DNA from: Schizochytrium sp. CCTCC M209059
Lineage: Eukaryota > Sar > Bigyra > Thraustochytrida > Thraustochytriidae
Direction: 5' to 3'
DNA: 64,000 nucleotides
NCBI GenBank assembly: GCA_000818945.1
Contig: KN805414.1
Location: 2,682-66,681 of the forward strand
The notes beneath the pieces are model-generated. The model made no database searches, was not told where the DNA came from, and saw nothing but the letters and a program-made list of their open reading frames with translations. Of the stretch, positions 51,411 to 60,869 are shown in pieces (within the stretch, counting starts at the first letter, position 1; every line of letters begins with the position of its first letter). The position numbers and the translations under genes are program-made.

Positions 51411-52012
51411 CGTTCCGCGGCCTTTGAGTGGGCACGGATTGCGGACATGTTGGTCGGTCTCTCTTGCGCTTTAACCCAAGATAACAGACCCGAAGAAGTC
51501 ATGTACATTTGGAGTATAGCCGTTGACCCTTAATTGGTCACCTTAGATAAGGGTCACGGATGTTATCCAGCGATGGCGACTGTTAGGCTACATCATTGCT
51601 AGGGCTAGTTCTTCTGCGAGCGTTAGCAGCGCGTGGCCCGCAAGAGCGCAGGCTGCCTCATTCCGCTCACCATGGTCGATGGTGAGGTCAAAGGCGAAGA
51701 TGACAAATATTATTCCTGCTGCGGAAATGAAACGAAGGCGAGTTGGGTCGTGACGATCTCGCGAGGCCCTGATTTGTCCTGCGACAAAGCAACGTACGTT
51801 CGAACCAAGTTGACTCAGCTTTATGAACCTCGCACGCAAAGCAAGCTTCAATAAGAAGAAAAAGAAAAGAAAAAAGAGAACTCTGAGAGCCACAATGTAT
51901 GAAGGCATGTCTCGGTCTCATCTCATCTCATCCCAACTTGCGAGCCCACCAGACCGAGAACAGGCATCGAGTTCTTGAGGCGAGGGCAACAAACGACCTT
52001 TGAGCAGGCGGC
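51411..52012. other. Divergent intergenic region, no gene seen
   Basis: It lies between two divergent starts and should carry both promoters. A (TCTCA)n-like stretch (GTCTCATCTCATCTCATCC) is present near 51915-51935. Small frames are unconvincing. Confidence 0.5.
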
Positions 52013-52246
52013 ATGGACGCACGGGAGGTGGAGGCGCTACGCGCATCATCTGCAGCAGTGGCGGCGCAGCTCGAGTCGGCACGAGATAGTTTTGCGGAGA
52101 TGACTCGCATCGCGCAGGCCTCGGCAGCCGTTATGCAGCGGTGGAAGACCGCTCTCGGGGCGGCAGTCGACGCCGAGGCGAGGCCCGAACTCGATGCGCA
52201 GCAGGACGATGAAGCTCCCGAAGAGACGAACTCACAAATCGAGTAG
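52013..52246 (+). CDS. 77-residue ORF, possible DASH/Dam1 subunit Dad2
   Basis: A small ORF with an ATG start and coding-like composition. Residues 5-50 form one amphipathic helix with a hydrophobic heptad pattern (VEALRASSAAVAAQLESARD) followed by a second part that contains AVMQRWKTALGAA. In fungal Dad2, a Leu-rich helix with EL/QLE is followed by a G/A-A-V-A-x-V-L-x-N-W motif before a short acidic tail; here AVMQRW sits in that place and an acidic tail follows (AQQDDEAPEETNSQIE). Dad2 is part of the Dam1/DASH ring that couples kinetochores to microtubules. The resemblance is short and the call tentative; it may be another small helical protein. Confidence 0.4.
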   Translation: MDAREVEALRASSAAVAAQLESARDSFAEMTRIAQASAAVMQRWKTALGAAVDAEARPELDAQQDDEAPEETNSQIE

Positions 52247-52454
52247 AGCTCTCTCGCTCGTGTGCTGTTTGCTAATGCGGCATGGTGACGAGGCCCAACA
52301 AACCTGTTCTTTGGGGAGATGTGATCGTGACGCAATTGATGCGAGAAGAAACTAGGAAATTCGAGATTGGTTGACTGTTTGGTTGATCGCCAATAAGCTC
52401 GCGCGTCCGCCGCCGCACTGGCATTGAAAAAGGTAACCTATACTATTAAATTTT

Positions 52455-54170
52455 CTATCCGAGATACTCAACGCAACGATGCGGCGAGGCACCAAGTTCC
52501 TCCACAAGCGAAGACCGCAACGCCGACATGAAGCCTTGCGGCCCGCACCATGCAAAAACAGAAGTGCCACTGGATTGAGCCGGAACCGCGACCTTGTTCT
52601 TCAGAAAGGGGAGATCATTGACACGCGTAGATTGAACGAACTTAATGTGCTCAACATCCGATGGAAGGGCGACTTGAGCGTCGGTCAAGACATGAAACAC
52701 ACGGAGCGTGATCTCCGGTCGATTCGCGGCCTCGTTGACAAGATTGCCGAGAGCGTCGGCACCTAGCATTCGCGAGAGAGTCTTGTTCGCGCAGACAATG
52801 GTAATGAGGAGCTTGACTTGAGCATCGAGGCAGTTCTGCAGCACTTGCAGAATCGGGGTAATGCCGCTGCCCCCTGCAAAAAGAAAAACCTTCGTGAGAT
52901 CTGCAAGGGGCGGAAAGGCCTTTTCCAGGAGCGAGTCTGCGGCAGGCGCGGTGCCTGGTCTCGCAAAAACCGTGTCGCCTGGCTCGAGCGCGGCGAGGCG
53001 CGGGCCCAGCTTGCCACCGGGATAGACGCGAATTTCGAGATGAATGAGGTGCTCTTTACGTGAGGCGTTCAAGCTGCGCTTCGCCGAACGCACGGGCGTA
53101 TAGGGCCGGTGCGTGAGCTCGGCGCTGTCTGCATCGAGAACGAGACCCACGTCAAGGTGCCGGGTGTCAAAGAGATCATCAACATCGACAATCGTCCCGT
53201 CCCCAAAGTCTGCATCGATGCTATATAGTTTGCGGAGCACCTCGACGTTGCCTTCTAGCGTGGTTGCATCAAAGTACAGCGATACGCAAGCTTCACTCAC
53301 GCGCATCTTTTTGGCAACAACGAGTTGAGTCCAATCGTCTTCGCGGGAACGTGCAGAGCCCTCGGTACGTGCGTTTTGTCCACCAATGAAACCTAGGTCT
53401 TCCTCATCATCGAGGTCGGCCTCCTCTTCGACGTCAAGGGTCGAAAGATTGGCCAGCGATGTTGAAACTTGACCGGGATTTGGCATGCTTCCTGGTGCAG
53501 CAATGGGGGCTGGCATGGGCATGCCCGGCGCCGCAGGGCTTGCCCCACGTAAAACGTGACCGCTTCGACGTGGCAGCGCAAAGTTTCTCTTGGAGTGCAC
53601 AGGCTTGTTGGATGCGTTAGAGTTTCCTCCGCACGTAGACATGCCTCTGTACTCGTCGGAATCGTATTTGCCATCGAGATTGAGAGTGACATAGACGCCG
53701 TCCCGGCGCTCTTGGACGTGATGTGTTCGCTGGGCATTTTCCTTTTTCTTCCAACCGCCAGGTTTCATCTTGCCGTCCTTCATGATGAGCGGCTGATAGT
53801 ATTTGGCGCCGTCGGCAAGGGCCACCTGATACATGTGCCACGGGCACACGACGCATGGCTCGCCATTGACATCTTCGATGTCACCATTCCCCAGAGGGCC
53901 TCCTGCATGATAGCACGTGCTGTCAAAGCAGAAGAGCTCCCCGCGGTGCCGGAGAACAGTTACGAACCTCCCTCCCACTTGCTGCGTAGCGTCGTTTCAA
54001 AGGTTGTCGCCGTCGTCGTCGTCGTCGACGTCGTTGTGAGCTGGTCATTCTGCATTGTCCATGCGCGGCTGGCGAACGCCGAGGCGCGCTAGAAGACTTA
54101 CTGTATGCAAACGCGCGCCGTCGCGGGCGAGCTTGGCGGCGTCGCCGACACGTTGCGCTTCGCTGGCCAT
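52455..54170 (-). CDS. Rieske [2Fe-2S] domain fused to a cytochrome b5 reductase-type flavoprotein
   Basis: Exon 1 is 54170-54102 (23 codons, MASEAQRVGDAAKLARDGAR then LHT) and exon 2 is 53981-52455; the product is 531 residues. The Rieske site has Cys46-x-His48 and Cys69-x2-His72 (CYHAGG, CPWH). A linker of about 150 residues, rich in Pro, Gly and acidic residues, follows. The C-terminal half is a ferredoxin-NADP reductase-type module: FAD motif HRPYTPV, NAD(P) motif LFAGGSGITPIL, and CGPQGFM near the end. It would move electrons from NAD(P)H through FAD to a Rieske centre or the reverse. No membrane or targeting signal is seen. The substrate is unknown. Confidence 0.88.
53982..54101 (-). 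other. 120-nt spliceosomal intron
   Basis: Donor CATACA|GTAAGT and acceptor CGCAG|CAAGTG on the minus strand, both in phase 0. It contains a (GAC)n/(GTC)n tract. Splicing supplies an ATG to the Rieske frame, which otherwise opens with GTG. Confidence 0.83.
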
Positions 54171-56068
54171 GGGTGGATGTCGGCTTGGTTTGGCTTTGCT
54201 TGGTTTTGATCAAGCTACCCTGGACTGCCCTGCCCTGCCTACCTGCCTGCCAGTGGGGGTCAAAATAACAAGATTGCTCGAATGTTTTTCGTCGTCCGTA
54301 GGACCAGCCTACTACGTACTACGGTAAGATTCTAGGAGATGAGAACGAGAAACATGCTATCCGAGGTATGGTGGCATTCTGCAAGATTTGGTGTTTCGTG
54401 ATGTGGCCTCATGGATCTTGTCGCTTTTGTCACCCATTTTCTTGCGTCTGAAAGGCACTTTTGTCTCGAACGAAAAGTCTCCTTGCAGATCAAGTTGCAG
54501 ACCATCAAGATGATAGGCCTAGATAAAATAACAAACCACTCTCATTTTCACCCAGCATGGCCACGCAACGCAGCCCCGTCGAGGTCTTCATTTCTTTTAA
54601 ATTTTCTTTTACATAGTTTTTTTTTCAAGGACAAGGTAGCTCCAGACTTTTCTTGCATGTGAAGGTGATCCCTCGAAAGCGCTCCGTGACCTACCCTGCC
54701 AATATTCGCGAAACTTTGCAGTCGAGCTTCCGAGCATTGTCCACATGTCACTAGTAGTTCAACTTGACCAAGAGCAAGAGCAAGAGACACGCCCACCTGG
54801 CTACGTACGTGCATCTTCAGATTATTCTTGGAATTCTTCGACCATCAAGACTCTCCCCTCCTACGTCTGGATCCTGTCCGCGTCGGCACGATAAACCCAA
54901 GGCGTCCCTTTTCCCAGACCGCCAGCTTCTCAAATTCCCTTCTCCGCCCGCCAGATGGCCACGACAAGCACGCGAGTCCAGCGAGTCGCCTTGAGCGCAG
55001 AGCAGAGCAGAGCAGAGCAGAGCAGAGCAGAGCAGAGCAGAGCAGAGCAGAGCAGAGCAGAGCAGAGCAGAGCAGAGCAGAGCAGAGCAGAGCAGAGCAG
55101 AGCAGAGCAGAGCAGAGCAGAGCAGAGCAGAGCAGAGCAGAGCAGAGCAGAGCAGAGCAGAGCAGAGCAGAGCAGAGCAGAGCAGAGCAGAGCAGAGCAG
55201 AGCAGAGCAGAGCAGAGCAGAGCAGAGCAGAGCAGAGCAGAGCAGAGCAGAGCAGAGCAGAGCAGAGCAGAGCAGAGCAGAGCAGAGCAGAGCAGAGCAG
55301 AGCAGAGCAGAGCAGAGCAGAGCAGAGCAGAGCAGAGCAGAGCAGAGCAGAGCAGAGCAGAGCAGAGCAGAGCAGAGCAGAGCAGAGCAGAGCAGAGCAG
55401 AGCAGAGCAGAGCAGAGCAGAGCAGAGCAGAGCAGAGCAGAGCAGAGCAGAGCAGAGCAGAGCAGAGCAGAGCAGAGCAGAGCAGAGCAGAGCAGAGCAG
55501 AGCAGAGCAGAGCAGAGCAGAGCAGAGCAGAGCAGAGCAGAGCAGAGCAGAGCAGAGCAGAGCAGAGCAGAGCAGAGCAGAGCAGAGCAGAGCAGAGCAG
55601 AGCAACGCAAAGAAAACATCCTACTAGTATCCATCGACCGTTGACGAGCGTTGAGCGGGTTCCGAGGCCCCACATCGAAGCGGCACACGAAGTGGCACAA
55701 TCGTGGGGCGCAGGGTCCCAACCGTCGCGGCGAGCGCGCAGACCCGAACCCTGCGCGATCCGAGTGCAGTGAAGAGCATCGCGCGAGAGCGAGCGAGCGA
55801 GCGAGCGAAGGGGCGCGCGAAGGGAGGAGCGCGCAAGCGAGCCGCCGCGACCCCGCCCGCCGCCCGCGTGCCCGGCCGGCCGGACGCTCGCGGTCGCCGG
55901 TCGCGGGGCGGTGATCGGCCGTTTTGAATCGAAGGAAAGGGACGCAAAACTCGACCCGGACGCCGTGCAGCCCGAGCACAGCTTGGAGGAGCACGAGAAG
56001 CACGAGGTCGCCTTCGAGGAAAAGGAGGAGGAAAAGAAGGAGAAGAAGCGGTCAGGCGGAGCGAGAAG
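54171..56068. promoter_or_regulatory. Divergent 5' region with a giant pentanucleotide array
   Basis: 1.9 kb between the Rieske-reductase start and the multi-stathmin start. The left 800 nt are AT-mixed, then the 608-nt AGAGC array, then a GC-rich stretch with (GAGC)n at 55788-55807. No gene is supported outside frames opened by the repeat. Confidence 0.55.
54997..55604. repeat. (GCAGA)n pentanucleotide array, about 121 copies
   Basis: About 608 nt of uninterrupted GCAGA (AGAGC) units. The unit has no stop in any frame, so six long spurious ORFs cross it (Ala-Glu-Gln-Ser-Arg on plus, Ala-Leu-Leu-Cys-Ser on minus). No interruption was seen. Confidence 0.98.
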
Positions 56069-59000
56069 ATGGAGGCGCCCGCGTCGCCGCGGAACGGTGC
56101 AGCGAGCAGCGAAGGCGAGGCTGGGGGGGCGGCCCTGGCCGTCCCTTGCACGCCGCCCCGCGCCGGCAAGTCGAAGAAGGAGGGCGAGGGCGAGGACGTG
56201 GACGCGCAGAGCCCAGGCGTGATCGAGGTGGACGTGTCGATGTTCACGCCCACGCGCGGAAGACGGTCGTCGTCAGCATCTGCGACCTCGGCCTTTGACG
56301 CGGTGCGAAGCCCTCGTCTCGCAGCACTGACAAGTCCCACGCGCTCCCAGTGCGGCAGTGTTACGAGCGTCGATGTGGAGGAGAAGCTGCTGCGCGCGCA
56401 AGAAAAGCGCAGCGAGATCCTGAGCGCACGTAAGGAAAAGGCCGGGCAGAGCTCGGAGAGACAGAGGCGATACTCGGCGTCGAGGCAGCGCGAGAACGCC
56501 GAAAAAGCGAACCAGCTGGAGCACAAGCTGAATTCGGCGAGCCGACGGCGCAGCAAGTTGCTCGAGCAGCAACAGGCCAACGCAGCCGCCAACGTGATCT
56601 ACGCCAAGGAGGTCCACCAGAGCAACTTGTCGGCCCAGGCTGCCGATTCGGAGGAAAAGCGAGAGAATCTCGATGACCGCCTCGAACAAGCCAACAAGCG
56701 GCGCGAGTCCTTTTTGGATGAGGTGCAGACACGTGCATCCACCACGACCGGCAGAGTCTCGGACGCTCTCGACCGCGAGCAGGAGCTCGCGCGGGACCGT
56801 CGCGACATGCTGGAGCAGCGGCTCGCACAGGCTGCCGAATCCCGGGAAGAAACACTGGGCTCGATTCGAGGCCGTGCTCAAGGGCGGTCCGAGCGCGTGG
56901 AAATGGCCAACGCCGCAGCCCAGGCCGACACCGATTTGCGCCGCGCCAAGCTCGGGTGCAAGCTCGTCGAGGCAGAACAGCGGCGCGCCGACCAGCTTGC
57001 GGCTACGCGCACGCGCGCACAGACTGCCAATGATAAGGTTGCGCGCGCCACTGAGACGCAGGAGATGGTCTCCAACGCCCGCAAGCTGGAGATCTCGCAC
57101 AAACTCGAGCGCGCTGACGAGGTCCGCGAGCAGTCTCTTTCTGAGAAGAAGACGCGGGCTGCGGAAGCCTCGCGCAAGGTTGAGCGCGTCACAGCAGCGG
57201 CAGCCGCCGAGGCCGCCGCACGTCGCGAAAGTATCGACTCGAAGCTGCGGGCCGCCGCGGACCAGCGCGAGCTCTCGGTGGAGGAAAAGGTGAAGCGCGC
57301 AGCCAAGGCCCAGGAGCGCGCAGCCAAGGTCCAGGAGACGAGCGAGCAGCGCGCCAAAGAGCAGCTGGAAAAGGTGCAGACGAAGCTGGACGAGGCAGCC
57401 CGGGCTCGGGCCGAGGCGCTCGACGCGAAGAAGCGAAAGGCTCGACGCACGAGCAACCGCGTGGAGCGGGCCAAGGAGTCCGCTCAAGACGCGATTCAGG
57501 AACGTCGCAAGAGCATTGAGGCTCGGCAGGCGCGGGCCAGCGCAGCGCGCGAGGAGATTCTCTCGGAAAAAGCGGCACGTGCCGCAGAGGAAGCCCGCAA
57601 GGTGGCGTCGGGCGCTGTTGAGCGCGAAAAACGCGCCGCAGAGCAGCGCGAGAGCATTGATCGCAAGCTCGAGGAGGCGACCGAGTCGCGCGAAAGCTTG
57701 CTCAAGGAGCGCGCCGACAAGGCAGCCGCCAAGGCCGACCGCGTCGATGAGGTGCGCAGACAGTCTGAGCTGGCCGCAGAGGTGAAGCGCGAACAGCTGG
57801 ATCGCAAGCTGGCGCAGGCTGATGCGGCGCGCCAGGTCCAGCTCGCGGCTGTGCAGTCAAAGGCAAGTGACGAGTCGGCCAAGGTGGAAGCTGCCAACGT
57901 TGGCGTGCGTGAGCGTCTGAACATGGACTCATCCAAGGCCCGCGAGCAGCTAGAGCAGCGGCTCAACGACGCTGCCGAGAAGCGCGACGCAGCGCTCACG
58001 GATCTCAAGGAGCGCGCTGGCAAGGATACGGGCCGCGTTGCTGACCGCCTGCGGCAGCTGGGCGCCGCCGAGGACCAGAAGCGCCGCGAGCTGGAGCAGC
58101 GGCTCCAGGATGCAGCAGAGAAGCGCGAGTCGACAGTGGCGCGGCTGCGGGCGAAAGCGAACCAGGAGGTTTCCAAGGTGGCAACAGCTTCTGCCTTGTC
58201 GCGCGAGCGCGAGCGCGCCGAGGCCGAGGCGCGCCGCGCCGCGATGGTGCAACGCCTCGGACAAGCGGAGCGGGCGAGAGATTCGACGCTGGCGTCGATT
58301 GCCTCCCGCGCCGCGCTCAACATTCGCAAGGTTGACGAGGCGCAGGCCCAGACGGAGATGAAAATGCGCGAGATGCGCATCACGATGGACCAAAAGCTCG
58401 AAGTTGCTGCGGAGATCCGCGAAGCTGCTTTGCTGCTCAAGCAGGCGAAGGCCACGCAGCAAGCCTCGCGTGTGGCCGGCGTAGGCGCTGCCGTGCGTGA
58501 ACGCGACGCGCATCTGAGTGAGACGAAACGCCGCGTGCTGGACGCCAAGCTGGAGCAAGCGAACGAGGCACGCCAGGCGGCGCTTTCTGAGGTGGCGGCC
58601 AAGGCCGCGCTGACAAACGAAAAGGTGAAGATCGCGGAGCACGCTCGCGCTTCCGAGGTGGAGGAGCGCCGGGCCGAGCTGGATCGTCGTCTTGATGCGG
58701 CTGCTGGGGCGCGCGGGTGCGTCCTGCACTCGAAGCAGACCAAAGCGAGCTCGCGCACGGCGCGTGTCGAGGCGGCAGGGGAGGCCTTGAAGCGAGATCA
58801 GACGCACAAGTCTTCCGAGCGCCGCCGCTTCATGGACGGACGTCTCGAGCAGGCGGCTGTCTCTCGTGAAGCGATGCTGGAATCGAAAAAGGCAAAGGCT
58901 TCTCAAGTGGTGGAAAAGGCTGCCGCCGCGCTCGCTGCCAAGCAAGATGCATCGGAGGGCGAGCGCGAGGCATTGGCGGAGCGCATCGACTCGAAGCTCA

Positions 59001-59287
59001 ACCAAGCCGAGACGCGTCGCTCTCACCACATTAACGACACACAGAAGAAGTCTGCCATGGTTGCTGCGCACGCTCGCGAGGTCGTCAAGACTGTTCAACA
59101 AAACGAGAATGAGAATGCGGAGCGGACGCGACAGGCCATCTCCTCCAAGCTTGAGGTGGCGACGGAGCGTCGCAGCTCTTTGCTTGCACAAAAGACGAGT
59201 CCCAGCAAGGGCTCGCGTCCCAAGGGCGTTCTGTCGCCCGTCAATGCCAAGGGCATTCTCTCGCCGGCAAACGGCGCGCGGCGCTAA
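56069..59287 (+). CDS. Multi-stathmin-like repeat protein (about 20 repeats)
   Basis: 1072 residues from ATG. The first 100 are disordered with SP/TP sites. From about residue 105 to the end, a 46-50-residue unit repeats some 20 times. Each unit starts (K/R)Lxx(A)xx(x)R(R/E)xxL, for example KLNSASRRRSKLL, RLEQANKRRESFL, RLNDAAEKRDAAL and KLEQANEARQAAL, followed by a charged helix. This is the pattern of the stathmin tubulin-binding helix (KLEAAEERRKSHE-type). Stathmin has two such units and binds two tubulin heterodimers; a rod of about 20 could bind many. The C-terminus is Lys/Ser/Pro-rich. The helical repeat is certain; tubulin binding is inferred. Confidence 0.8.
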   Translation: MEAPASPRNGAASSEGEAGGAALAVPCTPPRAGKSKKEGEGEDVDAQSPGVIEVDVSMFTPTRGRRSSSASATSAFDAVRSPRLAALTSPTRSQCGSVTSVDVEEKLLRAQEKRSEILSARKEKAGQSSERQRRYSASRQRENAEKANQLEHKLNSASRRRSKLLEQQQANAAANVIYAKEVHQSNLSAQAADSEEKRENLDDRLEQANKRRESFLDEVQTRASTTTGRVSDALDREQELARDRRDMLEQRLAQAAESREETLGSIRGRAQGRSERVEMANAAAQADTDLRRAKLGCKLVEAEQRRADQLAATRTRAQTANDKVARATETQEMVSNARKLEISHKLERADEVREQSLSEKKTRAAEASRKVERVTAAAAAEAAARRESIDSKLRAAADQRELSVEEKVKRAAKAQERAAKVQETSEQRAKEQLEKVQTKLDEAARARAEALDAKKRKARRTSNRVERAKESAQDAIQERRKSIEARQARASAAREEILSEKAARAAEEARKVASGAVEREKRAAEQRESIDRKLEEATESRESLLKERADKAAAKADRVDEVRRQSELAAEVKREQLDRKLAQADAARQVQLAAVQSKASDESAKVEAANVGVRERLNMDSSKAREQLEQRLNDAAEKRDAALTDLKERAGKDTGRVADRLRQLGAAEDQKRRELEQRLQDAAEKRESTVARLRAKANQEVSKVATASALSRERERAEAEARRAAMVQRLGQAERARDSTLASIASRAALNIRKVDEAQAQTEMKMREMRITMDQKLEVAAEIREAALLLKQAKATQQASRVAGVGAAVRERDAHLSETKRRVLDAKLEQANEARQAALSEVAAKAALTNEKVKIAEHARASEVEERRAELDRRLDAAAGARGCVLHSKQTKASSRTARVEAAGEALKRDQTHKSSERRRFMDGRLEQAAVSREAMLESKKAKASQVVEKAAAALAAKQDASEGEREALAERIDSKLNQAETRRSHHINDTQKKSAMVAAHAREVVKTVQQNENENAERTRQAISSKLEVATERRSSLLAQKTSPSKGSRPKGVLSPVNAKGILSPANGARR

Positions 59288-60101
59288 GTTGTACGCACCA
59301 TCGGCATTTCATCACATCACATTACATCACATCTCACCACTGCAGAGCTCTTGCCACAGATGCCTTCGGCACGGGCAACGCAAGGCGATGGACACTCGCT
59401 TGGGTCTCCAGGGATGATTCGAGGACCTCGTGGGCGCAGCCCGCATTCCTCAACTCATCCCATACATCACATCACATCACATCTCATCACATCACATCGG
59501 ATGCGTCCGCTGCAACAAGAAGTTGCCTGCAGATTTTTCTTCTCTCTCTCTCTTTTTAACGTGGTCTCCATCAGAAGACGCGAACAAGGAAATGCTGTCA
59601 TCATCGCTGCCACCTACTTACCAACCCTCACACCAGATTTTAAAAGTAGATAATTTCAAGAATTCTGTGCTTTGCATTGTCTTGCATACGAGGAAGATGC
59701 GGCGTGGTACTCTGGCTAGCTCAGAGAATTCCCTCCTCTATCTTTATAGAGTTTACAGAGCAGACCAATGAATATTGTCAGCGCTCCTCCATCAATGGCA
59801 AGCAACCGCTGCCATCGGACATTCGCATATCCGCTGGCATAGGAAAGTCGCATCGCACATGAAAAGCTCACGACAAGCGGCTTTGATTTTGGAAGTTGAA
59901 ATGCAGAATCGAAACCTCGAAAATGTAATTGTCCATGTGGAGGATGATCAAGCTTGCAATCACTCTCTTCGGTTCGTTTGAGGAAATGAAAAATGAATTC
60001 TGCTTTGAAAATTGAGGAAGCACTTTGAATCCTAAAAGCAAGAGGAGGCGATCGGTCCGTCTGTTTGTTCCTTGAGCACAGGTCTGTTCGTCGATGAAGG
60101 C
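59288..60101. other. Convergent intergenic region with CATCA tracts
   Basis: Two imperfect (CATCA)n tracts, near 59305-59335 and 59461-59498, flank about 125 nt of unique sequence. The remainder is AT-rich. No gene is seen. Confidence 0.55.
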
Positions 60102-60869
60102 TTACTTGGAAAGAAGTCTCTGCGCTTCGTACATGCGCACGACAAATTTGCCAAGTTCTGTCTTTCGGTATTTTTCTCCAACTTTCGTACGAACGGCTTC
60201 GGAAACCTGGTCAAACTCTGGGGCAAAATGCGCACCATTAAATAGGTTTGGCGGCGCGACAAGAGGGTATGCAATGGCAGACGTAGCAATGTTGCTAAGA
60301 GTAAGCTCGGTCGGGTGCGTGCTGCCGTCTGTCATGCCAAGTTCTTGCTCAATGAGGGGAATGAGCTCATCGGCGCGGGCCATTTTCTTTGCCACGTATT
60401 CATCATTCCGCACGTATTGTTTGTAGATGCCACGGCCGATGATGCCGCCGAGGAGATACCACATAGCACGCTGCGCACGGGACTCTTTCAAGGCGAGCTT
60501 GCCCATCGTCCGCGAATCGTCGAGAAGCTCCGAGTAGGCGATGCAACGACAGCATACTCCAAGCTCGTCCACAAGCTCCTGCAAGCGTGCAGAAGGAACG
60601 GGCCCAAGTTCCGGCGCGCATTCTGCAGCATACTCTAGGATGCTCCATGAGTCGAGTCTGTCCTTACCGCCCGGAACGAGCATGTATGGAACCTGCTTCC
60701 GCGACGTGCCCGGCTTTGCGGGAAGGACTCCGGGGAGCATGTGCAGGCCCGGCACGCCGCTGCGCTCTTCAAAGTCCACCTTGGCGGCCTCGAGCGCCCA
60801 GCGCGCCGACTCGGCGTAATGCGACACGGTGATGGTGCAAAGCACCGGCTTGGGGCGCGAGGTCTCCAT
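60102..60869 (-). CDS. Glutathione S-transferase-fold protein
   Basis: 255 residues from ATG. The N-terminal 85 residues look like a GST thioredoxin-fold domain: KPVLCTITVSHYAESARWAL (the active-site Ser/Tyr region after the first strand), then RKQVPYMLVPGGKDRLDSWS (the cis-Pro VPY and the Asp-Ser/Trp-Ser glutathione-binding turn) and ILEYAAE. The C-terminal helical domain follows (LADDSRTMGK-like, KMARADELIPLIEQELGM, LTLSNIATSAIAYPLV). The layout is conventional, but no subclass is assignable and glutathione transfer is not proven. A metaxin-like or noncatalytic role remains possible. Confidence 0.75.
   Translation of the reverse strand: METSRPKPVLCTITVSHYAESARWALEAAKVDFEERSGVPGLHMLPGVLPAKPGTSRKQVPYMLVPGGKDRLDSWSILEYAAECAPELGPVPSARLQELVDELGVCCRCIAYSELLDDSRTMGKLALKESRAQRAMWYLLGGIIGRGIYKQYVRNDEYVAKKMARADELIPLIEQELGMTDGSTHPTELTLSNIATSAIAYPLVAPPNLFNGAHFAPEFDQVSEAVRTKVGEKYRKTELGKFVVRMYEAQRLLSK

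Noticed and set aside
54817..56003. Long frames of Ala-Glu-Gln-Ser-Arg or Ala-Leu-Leu-Cys-Ser repeats on both strands
   Set aside because: The pentanucleotide has no stop in any frame, so these are artefacts of the array.
57496..58758. 420-residue and similar minus-strand frames opposite the multi-stathmin gene
   Set aside because: Repetitive, GC-biased antisense of a clear coding region.
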